A stretch of 6,416 nucleotides of DNA, taken from contig CALJAQ010000054.1 of the NCBI GenBank assembly GCA_938029515.1, forward strand, positions 1 through 6,416, read 5' to 3'. This document shows, piece by piece, positions 1 to 6,251 of this stretch. Made by a program: the position numbers and the translations under genes. The DNA is from an uncultured Nitrososphaerales archaeon. GTDB taxonomy: Archaea > Thermoproteota > Nitrososphaeria > Nitrososphaerales > JAAOZN01. Under the pieces are notes generated by a model, which did not search any database, was not told the origin of the DNA, and saw nothing but the letters and a program-made list of their open reading frames with translations. Every line of letters begins with the position of its first letter. Positions within the stretch are counted from its first letter, which is position 1.

Positions 1-704
1 ATGCGGTAAAAAGCCTACTGCCCGAGCCCTTAGAGCCTTACTCAGACCCTGGATTATGCTACGCTTGGTTTGGAGATTGGCTTTCCATCTGGGATGGTGG
101 TGAAGATATGCTTTACGTCAACCCTGAGAGGGTTCAATATAAGGAGCTGCTGGTCGGTGTATATTGTAGGTATAGGGGTGCAGATGCACAGCGCTGCGTT
201 TATGCTTGGGTTGATAATGATTTCACGATGCTCAGAGGGTGGTTTATGGGTTTTCCTAAGAAGATAGGCAGAATACACCTTATAGGCTGTAAATCTAAGC
301 TCTATGCGCTCCTACCTACTGTAAACAGATTCGGCGTAGGAAGCAGGCTTGCTGCTATATGTGAAGCGCACGGCGAAAGGTTGGCATACGCTACACTCAC
401 AATAAAGAGAAAAGCAACACCAGATGAACTACCTAAACCCTTAGATCTAATACATACAAGACACTTCCCAGAAATAGATGTAGAGGTTAAGGGAGCCTCT
501 ATACACGAGTTGGTGCAGCTACAAACACAGCCCGGAAGCGTTAAGATTGGGGAAGTGTGGAGTGGAGACGCTACACTCAAATTTTACGAGTCTGATATCG
601 AGGAACTAAGCGCTCTTCAACCAAAAGAGATTGTCGCTGGCTACTACTTCAGCCTAGGTTTCACAACGAGAGGAACGCGCCTACTACAGAGATATAAAGA
701 ATAG
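1..704 (+). CDS. Acetoacetate decarboxylase-like protein, 5' end outside the window
   Basis: This is an acetoacetate decarboxylase (ADC) family protein; classical members decarboxylate acetoacetate to acetone and CO2 through a Schiff base on lysine. The frame is open from position 3 to the TAG at 702-704, giving 233 visible residues, so the gene enters from the left. The part before the ATG at 108 already looks like the family N-terminus, with an LLPEPLEPY stretch matching the VPEPLEI region of clostridial ADC. The WVDNDFTM...GFPKKIG segment carries the adjacent Lys-Lys pair at 258-263; from family knowledge the first is the Schiff-base lysine and the second lowers its pKa. Near the end, GEVWSGDATLKFY and ALQPKEIV match the family's HEAWTGPTRLQLF and LPVKEIV. 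Family length is about 245-260 residues, so roughly 10-30 are missing off the edge. Many relatives are not true decarboxylases (some are aldolase-dehydratases), so the substrate is unknown. T-tracts follow at 783 and 867. Confidence 0.85.
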   Translation, partial: AVKSLLPEPLEPYSDPGLCYAWFGDWLSIWDGGEDMLYVNPERVQYKELLVGVYCRYRGADAQRCVYAWVDNDFTMLRGWFMGFPKKIGRIHLIGCKSKLYALLPTVNRFGVGSRLAAICEAHGERLAYATLTIKRKATPDELPKPLDLIHTRHFPEIDVEVKGASIHELVQLQTQPGSVKIGEVWSGDATLKFYESDIEELSALQPKEIVAGYYFSLGFTTRGTRLLQRYKE

Positions 705-782
705 GTTCAGTAGATCTGAAAGTGACCTTTTGGTCTATTTCGTTTGATGTGGGTGAGATGAGGATGCAGCCCAAGCGCCCCC

Positions 783-788
783 TTTTTT
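783..788 (+). terminator. T6 tract, candidate terminator of the ADC-like gene
   Basis: Six T residues follow a C-rich run about 78 bases after the ADC-like stop codon. Archaeal RNA polymerase can terminate on T-runs in the non-template strand without a stable hairpin. No strong stem precedes it. A second and longer tract lies at 867. Confidence 0.4.
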
Positions 789-866
789 GATCTTGGATGC
801 TAGGTTTGGTAGGTAGTTGAGTACATGCCACCCAAGATAGGTTATCAGACTGATGTATAACAAGCC

Positions 867-873
867 TTTTTTT
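867..873 (+). terminator. T7 tract, second candidate terminator
   Basis: Seven consecutive T residues, the longest T-run I noticed in this gap, lie about 160 bases past the ADC-like stop. Together with the tract at 783 it could act as a back-up termination site. No hairpin is evident upstream. Confidence 0.4.
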
Positions 874-1082
874 ACTCTGGGTGATCAGCTTAGACCCCTC
901 GTTCATATACCGTTCTGCGCTCAGTTTGCACACTCTGTCTCTTCATAAGGACGCTTTGACAGGAGAAGGCAGCGAAGCGATGCGTCTGAGCTTAAGAATG
1001 AGGTTAATTCGTGTGCAGCATCTTATGTTAAGCGGGTTTGATGCGCTTATGGCAGCAGTCTTTATGAAGATCTCTGCTCTAT

Positions 1083-1099
1083 TATAGGTTGAGCCTATA
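1083..1099. repeat. Small perfect hairpin TATAGG-ttgag-CCTATA
   Basis: A 6-bp perfect inverted repeat with a 5-base loop lies about 190 bases upstream of the flippase start. No T-run follows it, so it does not look like a terminator. It could be a protein-binding site, or chance in AT-rich spacer. Confidence 0.3.
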
Positions 1100-1255
1100 G
1101 AAAACTGAACAATGAGTGAATTAAGAAAGCAAAAAGATGGTTATTAGAATCGTGAACGTTCTTCTTCAGTTAGAGTATTTGCCAACGCTGCTACCGTTTA
1201 AGGTTTAGCGAATAGCTTAATACGCTCTATCTGAAACCCTCTAATGTTGCCCTTC

Positions 1256-1273
1256 TTTAAACGTTGGTTTAAA
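1256..1273 (+). promoter_or_regulatory. Perfect inverted repeat TTTAAAC-gttg-GTTTAAA in the flippase promoter region
   Basis: Two 7-base arms pair perfectly around a 4-base spacer, ending 16 bases before the ATG at 1290. Each half contains TTTAAA, which resembles an archaeal box A core. If the left half is the TATA element, transcription would begin about 25 bases downstream, near 1283, leaving almost no leader even though a Shine-Dalgarno-like GAGGT lies at 1280-1284. If a promoter lies further upstream, for example near the AT-rich CTTAATA at 1216-1222, the repeat would sit close to that start site, where a repressor could bind. Which element is the promoter cannot be settled from sequence alone. 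Confidence 0.4.
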
Positions 1274-1289
1274 TCGGTTGAGGTAGGTT

Positions 1290-2864
1290 ATGTCTAGCCG
1301 TATTCGAGAAGTCGCAGAAGACTTCGCTAAAGGCGGTCTACTTCTGTTCTCAGGAAACATCCTTTCAACGATCATACTGGCTATCGGCTCAATTATTGTT
1401 GCTAGGCTGATCGGTCCAGGAGGGTTAGGCTTGTATACGCTATCTCTTACCATACCTTCACTCTTCGTGTGGCTTGTGGATCTTGGCATAAACCCTGCTG
1501 TCACACACTTTTCAGCGAGGTTAAGGGTTGAGGGGAGTTTGGGCTTATTATCTAGGATGCTCAGAGTCTCGTACATTAATAGAGTGGGTTTATGGTTAGT
1601 GGTCTCAGCTTTTTCCTTCCTCTGCTCTGAATACTTAGCCGCTCTTCTAAACAGGCCTGAAGCATCGATGTTTATCAAGATCTCTTCGCTGGTTGTGATT
1701 GTTCAAGCATTCTTTAACTTGAATAACGCTGCGTTTTTAGGGCTTGATAAGATAAGAGGATACTCTATACTTTTAATCACTCAAGGTGTTGGTAAGACGC
1801 TATTATCTCCCCTCCTAATATTGGTTGGATTGGGTGTTGCGGGTGCGTTAGTAGGTCATGTTGCAAGCTATCTTTTAGCTTCACTTCTAGGCTTTTTGAT
1901 GCTCTTCAACTACGTCGCTGCTCTAGGCAAGCCTTCACAAGACAGCACTACACACACCCTTAAGGTTATGATGCGATACGGCTTTCCCATCTACCTTTCT
2001 AATGTGATTAGTATCATCATAGGTCAGCTAAGAACCATCATACTAGCTTTCTTCGCATCTGACGCTGAAATAGGCAACTTTAGCGTAGTCTTAACCCTGT
2101 CTTCTATGATGAATGTTCTGATCTTGCCTCTTAGTGTGCTCTTCCCAGCCTTCTCGAAACTTAGAGATGAATATGACCTTAGAACCATGTTTAAACTCTG
2201 CGTAAAGTATGCTTCACTCCTTATAGTGCCAGCTACGATAGCGGTTATGGTGTTATCAAAGGAAGTTGTCTTCACCCTATATGGTAGGGCTTTCGATCTG
2301 GCGCCTCGTTTTCTCACACTTTACATGATTCAGTTTCTTTACGTCGCTGCCGGTTTAATAGTCTTAACATATCTGTTGAGTGGTGTAGGTATGACCGGCA
2401 TCGTATTTAGATCTGAGCTTATCAACCTTGTCTTCTTTCTCCCTCTTGTAACCCTATTGACTGCGCTCTATAAAGTGGAGGGTATGATTGTAGCCACCCT
2501 CGTAGCGTATTTAGCCTCTTTACTATACTGCCTTTACGCAGCAGTCAAAAATCTTAGGGTAGGTGTCGACTACAAAGCTTCTCTCTTTATACTCCTCGCT
2601 GCTCTATTGGCTTCTCTACCAGCCTTATGGCTCCTCAACTTAAAGCTGGGAAGCCTACTTAGCCTAGTATTTGGTGCTTTACTCTACTTCGCTACATATA
2701 TCACTTTGCTCCCACTATTCGGCGCTGTTGTTGAAAACGATGTTGAAAACCTAAGGCAGATCGTAAGTAAACTTGGTTTACTCTGGCCTATACTTAACCC
2801 AGTTCTCCGCTACGTAGATCGGCTTGCTAAGTATCGTTTAAGCGGTAGAGTTAAGAGCAACTAA
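1290..2864 (+). CDS. Polytopic oligosaccharide/polysaccharide flippase (MOP superfamily, Wzx/RfbX-like)
   Basis: This 524-residue integral membrane protein is probably a flippase moving a lipid-linked oligosaccharide or similar polar lipid across the cytoplasmic membrane. Reading the hydrophobic profile by eye gives about 12-14 membrane segments spread along the chain, in clusters near residues 15-70, 95-210, 230-285, 305-420 and 428-475. The opening amphipathic residues followed by KGGLLLFSGNILS and the ARLIGPGGLGLYTLSLTI segment are typical of the Polysacc_synt family, whose N-terminus usually reads like 'A R.LGP...G.Y'. The length fits the family. The last 50 residues are basic and probably cytoplasmic. 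The ATG at 1290 is preceded by GAGGT at 1280-1284 with suitable spacing. No glycosyltransferase lies in this window, so the cargo (N-glycan donor, surface polysaccharide or other lipid) is unknown. It is followed after 20 bases by an F420-type oxidoreductase, probably on the same transcript. Confidence 0.85.
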   Translation: MSSRIREVAEDFAKGGLLLFSGNILSTIILAIGSIIVARLIGPGGLGLYTLSLTIPSLFVWLVDLGINPAVTHFSARLRVEGSLGLLSRMLRVSYINRVGLWLVVSAFSFLCSEYLAALLNRPEASMFIKISSLVVIVQAFFNLNNAAFLGLDKIRGYSILLITQGVGKTLLSPLLILVGLGVAGALVGHVASYLLASLLGFLMLFNYVAALGKPSQDSTTHTLKVMMRYGFPIYLSNVISIIIGQLRTIILAFFASDAEIGNFSVVLTLSSMMNVLILPLSVLFPAFSKLRDEYDLRTMFKLCVKYASLLIVPATIAVMVLSKEVVFTLYGRAFDLAPRFLTLYMIQFLYVAAGLIVLTYLLSGVGMTGIVFRSELINLVFFLPLVTLLTALYKVEGMIVATLVAYLASLLYCLYAAVKNLRVGVDYKASLFILLAALLASLPALWLLNLKLGSLLSLVFGALLYFATYITLLPLFGAVVENDVENLRQIVSKLGLLWPILNPVLRYVDRLAKYRLSGRVKSN

Positions 2865-2884
2865 CCTTACCTCAGATTTTAGGG

Positions 2885-3835
2885 TTGAAGAAAGTATTCT
2901 TTGGTGCAAACATAGAACAGGCTTGCACAGACTACAAGACGATAAAGAAAACGGTTGTAGAATGTGAGGCACAAGGTTTTGACTTCGTTTGGCTCAGCGA
3001 CCACCTATACGATGTTGGTAATCCTCAGAACCCCTACCTTGAATGCTGGAGCGTTTTATCGGCGTTGGCTGAGGCGACGTCAAAGATTAGGCTCTGCACA
3101 ATCGTTGTTAACAACCTACTCCGCCACCCATCTCTACTGGCCAAGATGGCATCCACCGTCGACGATATAAGTGGGGGTAGGCTTGATTTAGGGGTAGGAG
3201 CAGGCTGGTATGAGGAGGAATGTGTAGCGCACGGCATCCCCTTCCCGAAGGCATCAACCAGAATCGATATGCTCGACGAAGCGCTAACGGTGATAAAGAA
3301 GCTTTGGACAGAGGACAGAACCTCTCTAGAAGGAAGGTTTTACAGGCTTAAGGACGCATACTCATACCCCAAACCCAAGCAGAGGCCCACCCCTCCAATC
3401 TGGATAGGAGTGATGAAGGGTCGAAGGAGGATGCTTGAGTTAGTCGCTAAGCACGCAGATGTATGGACAGTATCAAGCCTCTACCTACCGTCTAAAGACG
3501 AATACGCTGAAATATGCGGCAGAGTTGAAGAATATAAAAGGAGATTCAATAGAAACGTGGAGATCAAAAGAGGCTTAGGAATAGGTTGCATAGTAGCTAA
3601 AGATAGGTCAAACTTGGCTGAGAAGGTTCTGAGGTTCAAGCCTAGGAGCGTAGCGATAGGAGACTATGTGGCTAAACAGAGGAGAGTAGAAGGTACACCA
3701 GAAGAATGTGTAGAGCAGCTAAGAGTTTTCTTAGATCTTGGTCTAACGTATTTTGTTATGAACTTTCCTGACGTCGATACACTTGAGCCCATCAAGCTCT
3801 TCGGAGAGAAGGTCCTACCAGAGTTCAGAGGATAA
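2885..3835 (+). CDS. LLM-class (luciferase-like) F420-dependent-type oxidoreductase
   Basis: This 316-residue soluble TIM-barrel enzyme belongs to the bacterial luciferase-like superfamily. In archaea most such proteins use coenzyme F420 (relatives include methylene-H4MPT reductase and F420-dependent glucose-6-phosphate dehydrogenase); others use FMN. Visible hallmarks are GFDFVWLSDH at residues 31-40, RHPSLLAKMAST at 80-91, SGGRLDLGVGAGW at 96-108, LW near 140, PPIWIGV at 170-176 and a C-terminal GTPEECVEQL at 270-279, which resembles the usual closing helix. The length is normal and no break is seen. The substrate cannot be predicted. The start is a TTG at 2885, chosen because the protein then begins MKKVFFGANIEQ like its relatives and no ATG or GTG fits nearby. 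The AGGG just before it is too close to be a standard Shine-Dalgarno site, so translation may be coupled to the flippase gene ending 20 bases upstream. A T-run about 100 bases after the stop may end transcription. Confidence 0.88.
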   Translation: MKKVFFGANIEQACTDYKTIKKTVVECEAQGFDFVWLSDHLYDVGNPQNPYLECWSVLSALAEATSKIRLCTIVVNNLLRHPSLLAKMASTVDDISGGRLDLGVGAGWYEEECVAHGIPFPKASTRIDMLDEALTVIKKLWTEDRTSLEGRFYRLKDAYSYPKPKQRPTPPIWIGVMKGRRRMLELVAKHADVWTVSSLYLPSKDEYAEICGRVEEYKRRFNRNVEIKRGLGIGCIVAKDRSNLAEKVLRFKPRSVAIGDYVAKQRRVEGTPEECVEQLRVFLDLGLTYFVMNFPDVDTLEPIKLFGEKVLPEFRG

Positions 3836-3899
3836 CATCTTTAACACCTCTCAATGCATAGCACCTCTTAGCGTAAGTGTAGCTAACTCACAACTATCT

Positions 3900-3914
3900 T
3901 TATCTGGAAGATAA
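3900..3914. repeat. Tight hairpin TTATCT-gga-AGATAA
   Basis: A 6-bp perfect stem with a 3-base loop lies 65 bases after the oxidoreductase stop. It is AT-rich and not directly followed by a T-run; the nearest is at 3937. It may form at the 3' end of the oxidoreductase mRNA but is weak as a terminator on its own. Confidence 0.3.
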
Positions 3915-3936
3915 CCTTTCCAGCGACCGCAGGCAC

Positions 3937-3941
3937 TTTTT
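3937..3941 (+). terminator. T-rich tract, candidate terminator of the flippase-oxidoreductase transcript
   Basis: A CTTTTTATTATAATT stretch begins about 100 bases after the oxidoreductase stop. Archaeal termination on T-rich non-template DNA makes this the best candidate end for the + strand unit, before it runs into the oppositely transcribed tRNA. Confidence 0.45.
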
Positions 3942-4107
3942 ATTATAATTCCTAATCTTTAACAAGCTTTGAAACAACTTCTACACATCATAACCCTGAC
4001 CATCCTACTCTAACCTCTCTTCCCATTTTAACACCAATATTTTCAACTGCGCTAAAATCAGGGGACTTACTGTTGCTAGGATAGCGCTGACAATCAAAAG
4101 TTAGCTA

Positions 4108-4138
4108 CAGTAGGCAGATTTTATGGTCATCTGCACTG
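4108..4138. repeat. Imperfect 10-bp hairpin next to the tRNA 3' end
   Basis: CAGT (4108-4111) and GCAGAT (4114-4119) pair with ATCTGC (4129-4134) and ACTG (4135-4138), with a 2-base bulge and a 9-base loop. On the - strand it lies 12 bases past the tRNA, after a short TTTT at 4146-4143. It may help end or trim the tRNA precursor. The sequence GCTAC also flanks it as a direct repeat at 4104-4108 and 4138-4142. Confidence 0.35.
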
Positions 4139-4150
4139 CTACAAAATATG

Positions 4151-4226
4151 TGGGGTCGGTGGGATTTGAACCCACGGTCACATGGGCCCGAGCCATGTAG
4201 CCTAGACCAGACTAGCCGACGACCCC
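4151..4226 (-). tRNA. tRNA-Pro (anticodon CGG)
   Basis: A 76-base cloverleaf can be folded by hand on the - strand. The acceptor stem GGGGTCG pairs fully with CGACCCC and is followed by discriminator A73. The D stem GGCT/GGCT contains two G-U wobbles, and the D loop has the conserved GG. The anticodon stem CATGG/CCATG holds the loop CTCGGGC with anticodon CGG (4190-4188), which reads the proline codon CCG. The T arm GTGGG-TTCAAAT-CCCAC is standard. No intron is present. The CCA end is not encoded: after A73 the genome reads CAT, so CCA must be added by the nucleotidyltransferase. Position 9 is C rather than the more usual purine. A TATA box lies upstream at 4272-4265. Confidence 0.96.
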
Positions 4227-4264
4227 ACTTATTACCTGCTTATGCTATTTTGTGTTGTAGCCTC

Positions 4265-4272
4265 TATTTATA
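4265..4272 (-). promoter_or_regulatory. TATA box (box A) for the tRNA-Pro gene
   Basis: TATAAATA on the - strand lies 38 bases before the first base of the tRNA. A start about 25 bases downstream of the box would give a short 5' leader for RNase P to remove. The box sits just after the MoeA-PBP stop codon, so the tRNA can be transcribed independently. No T-run separates the two genes, so read-through from the MoeA transcript is also possible. Confidence 0.6.
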
Positions 4273-4278
4273 CCGAAC

Positions 4279-6237
4279 CTACGTTGGTTTGTATATTATG
4301 CTTCCCGCTTCTTTGCTTACTCTGTATCCTTTGAGGCTTCTCTGAAGCGCTTCTAAAAACCTCTTTGATGACAATGTGTCGATGAAGCGCCGCACTGAAG
4401 CCTTACTCAGCTTCTCAACCGGTATGAGGAAGTCAAATTTCTCTTCTGCAATCGGTATGAAATCTAACCCGTAGGCTGAAGCCCAAGCTTCAACACCTAC
4501 TCCAACATCAGCCCTCCCTTGGGCTACAGCTGCTGCTACTGCTGAATGTGTTTTTGCTTCTCTATTGTAGCCTCTTATCTTTGAAGCAGCTTCGCTTAAG
4601 GGTATGATGGTGGATAAGTTATGATCTATTAGCACCCTAGTTCCAGAGCCTTTATTTCTATTTATAAACACTATATCTTCTCTCATCAGGTCTTTAAATG
4701 ACACTACCCCCTTTGGGTTGCCCTTCTTTACTATAAAACCTTGCATCCTTGAGTAGCCTCTGATTAGCGCTGCGGTCTTCTGAAGCCCGTAGAGTTCGAT
4801 AAAGGGTCTGTTGTATTCTAAGGTTTGTTCATGTAGGAGGTGCGTACCGGCTATATCTGCTTCACCGCGCTTAACCGCGAACCAACCCATAAGGCTGCCT
4901 ACATTAACTATCTTAGCACTCAATTCAGCGATCTCTGCTATTAAACTAACCGCTGGGCAGTGGCTACCTATCATAACAAGGTCGACAGGCTTAAGCATCT
5001 GAGATAAGAGGTGGACATCTACCACCTCCCCTTCATCCAGAAACTCCCTCTCCTCACCAACCTCAATAAAACCGTCGGCGAAACTTAGAGCAGAAGCGGC
5101 ACCAGGGCTACCTAAAACAGGGTAAGCTGCAAAGCCAGTATGTGAAGAGATGAGGTGGACAGGGACATACTCCCTCTTCCCCCTACCTGCAGAGATACGG
5201 TAAGGCAGCGCCGCCCGCTGAACAACCTTAACCTCTCTGCTGAATCCTGCTAACCTCTGTATGATGGGTCTAGCAAACACGTAAAAGGCTATCATAGATG
5301 AAAGGGGAAAGCCTGGGAGCCCTATGAAGATCTTTCCATCCAACACACCAGCTACAGTAGGCTTTCCTGGTTTGATCTTCAATCCATGAACCAGAAGCCC
5401 AGGTTCTCCTAGCTCATCTATTACTCTGTAGATTATGTCACCTAAACCAGCCGAGGTGCTACCTGACGTTATTATGATGTCTGAATCTTTTAGGGCTGAT
5501 GCTAATGCTTCTTTGATCTCGTCGAATCTGTCTTTAAGTATGCCTAAATATCTTGCTGAGGCTCCACTTTCTTCTGTAAGTGCTTTGATGGTAAAGCCGT
5601 TCACATCATACACCTTGCCATATAATAGGGTTGTGCCTGGTGGTTGCAGTTCGTCCCCTGTGGAGAAGATCGAGACTCTCGGCTTCTTGTAGACCTTGAC
5701 TTTATCGTAGCCTGAGACGATGAGTACAGCGATTTCTCTTGGTGTAAGTAGGGTGCCTCGGTGTAGTACTATGTCCCCTACTGTTAAGTCTGAGCCTGCT
5801 TCACCTATATTTTCACCTGGAGCGGTGCTTCGATAGACAAATACATATTCATTCTCCTTTTTTGTATACTCGACCATCACTACTGAGTCTGCACCCTTTG
5901 GTATGGGAGCTCCTGTTGCTACCTCAGCTGCCTCATTTAACTTGACCTCAACTTTAGGCCTCTCTCCAACTTCAACTTTACCCACTACCTTCAGCTTTAT
6001 AGGGTTATCCTCCTCAGCCCCTGTGATAGACCTTGAGTCTACAGCGTAGCCATCGACTTCAGATCTGTCGAATGGAGGTGAATCAGCTTTTGAATGCACA
6101 GATTCAGCCAAGACCCTTCCTAAAGCTTCTTGAATATGTACCTCCTCTACACCAAGAGGCTTTAGCCCACCTACTGCGTCTGCTATCTTTTTTAACCCTT
6201 CTTCGACGGTAAGTAGCCTATGAAAGACTACAGCCAA
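4279..6237 (-). CDS. moeA: MoeA molybdopterin molybdenumtransferase fused to a PBP-like domain
   Basis: This 652-residue protein joins a complete MoeA (about residues 1-410) to a periplasmic-binding-protein-like domain (about 417-640). MoeA uses adenylylated molybdopterin from the MogA/MoaB step and inserts molybdate (or tungstate in many archaea) to make the active cofactor. Visible MoeA motifs are SPPFDRSEVDGYA (53-65), TGDE (193-196), SGSTSAGLGD (258-267) with the conserved Asp at the end, KPGKP (289-293), GLPGFPLSS (306-314) and the domain IV segment around 376-393. The second domain shows IGSHCP (423-428), GEADIAGTHLL (458-468), RNKGSGTR (527-534) and a THSAVAAAVAQGRADVGVGV segment (563-582), as in type-2 binding proteins and LysR effector domains. 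It has no signal peptide or membrane segment, so it acts in the cytoplasm. MoeA alone is about 400 residues; this fusion is known in archaea and some bacteria, but the ligand of the added domain is not established. The TTG start gives the usual MoeA opening and has a GGGTG upstream. It follows another MoeA by 14 bases. Confidence 0.95.
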   Translation of the reverse strand: MAVVFHRLLTVEEGLKKIADAVGGLKPLGVEEVHIQEALGRVLAESVHSKADSPPFDRSEVDGYAVDSRSITGAEEDNPIKLKVVGKVEVGERPKVEVKLNEAAEVATGAPIPKGADSVVMVEYTKKENEYVFVYRSTAPGENIGEAGSDLTVGDIVLHRGTLLTPREIAVLIVSGYDKVKVYKKPRVSIFSTGDELQPPGTTLLYGKVYDVNGFTIKALTEESGASARYLGILKDRFDEIKEALASALKDSDIIITSGSTSAGLGDIIYRVIDELGEPGLLVHGLKIKPGKPTVAGVLDGKIFIGLPGFPLSSMIAFYVFARPIIQRLAGFSREVKVVQRAALPYRISAGRGKREYVPVHLISSHTGFAAYPVLGSPGAASALSFADGFIEVGEEREFLDEGEVVDVHLLSQMLKPVDLVMIGSHCPAVSLIAEIAELSAKIVNVGSLMGWFAVKRGEADIAGTHLLHEQTLEYNRPFIELYGLQKTAALIRGYSRMQGFIVKKGNPKGVVSFKDLMREDIVFINRNKGSGTRVLIDHNLSTIIPLSEAASKIRGYNREAKTHSAVAAAVAQGRADVGVGVEAWASAYGLDFIPIAEEKFDFLIPVEKLSKASVRRFIDTLSSKRFLEALQRSLKGYRVSKEAGSIIYKPT

Positions 6238-6245
6238 CCACTTTA

Positions 6246-6250
6246 CACCC
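6246..6250 (-). promoter_or_regulatory. Ribosome binding site supporting the TTG start of MoeA-PBP
   Basis: GGGTG on the - strand lies 8 bases before the TTG at 6237 and starts just past the stop codon of the upstream MoeA. It matches the archaeal GGTG-type Shine-Dalgarno motif. It supports the TTG as a true start and suggests the two MoeA genes are translated from one mRNA. Confidence 0.5.
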
Positions 6251-6251
6251 T

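Larger units (their letters stand above)
705..1289. other. Long intergenic region without a convincing gene
   Basis: These 585 bases separate the ADC-like gene from the flippase gene. The two longest open frames (881-1087 on + and 661-933 on -) have no recognisable motif, no good Shine-Dalgarno sequence and a composition like random translation. The minus one also overlaps the end of the ADC-like gene. What can be seen is a T6 tract at 783-788, a T7 tract at 867-873, a small hairpin at 1083-1099, an 8-base palindrome GAACGTTC at 1154-1161 and an inverted repeat at 1256-1273 just ahead of the flippase. The left part probably holds the 3' UTR and terminators of the ADC-like gene and the right part the flippase promoter. 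The middle, about 880-1200, is unexplained. Confidence 0.6.
3836..4150. other. Convergent intergenic spacer
   Basis: This 315-base stretch lies between the end of the + strand oxidoreductase and the 3' end of the - strand tRNA. It is AT-rich and I see no gene in it on either strand. It contains a tight hairpin (3900-3914) and a T-run (3937-3941) suited to ending the oxidoreductase transcript, plus a larger imperfect hairpin (4108-4138) next to the tRNA 3' end. Confidence 0.65.

Noticed and set aside
722..740. GACC-tttt-GGTC hairpin after the ADC-like stop as a terminator
   Set aside because: The stem is only 4 bp and no continuous T-run follows it. The T-tracts at 783 and 867 are better candidates.
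661..933. 90-codon - strand open frame overlapping the end of the ADC-like gene
   Set aside because: It is partly antisense to a real gene, has no recognisable motif and shows no ribosome site.
881..1087. 68-codon + strand open frame in the gap
   Set aside because: It has no family motif, no good ribosome site and random-looking composition. It lies in a region with T-tracts and small hairpins.
1078..1110. Possible box C/D small RNA (ATGAAGA-like and CTGA elements near 1070-1108)
   Set aside because: The C box does not match RTGATGA and the D'/C' pair is missing. Such short motifs occur by chance.
1241..1678. 145-codon - strand open frame opposite the flippase start
   Set aside because: It lies antisense to a well-supported membrane protein and has no motif; it is a shadow of the flippase codons.
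4151..4226. tRNA-Pro as an integration (att) site for a mobile element
   Set aside because: I found no second copy of the tRNA 3' end in the window and no integrase or phage-like gene beside it.
4148..4345. 65-codon + strand open frame
   Set aside because: It runs antisense through the tRNA-Pro gene and into the end of MoeA-PBP, so it is a shadow.
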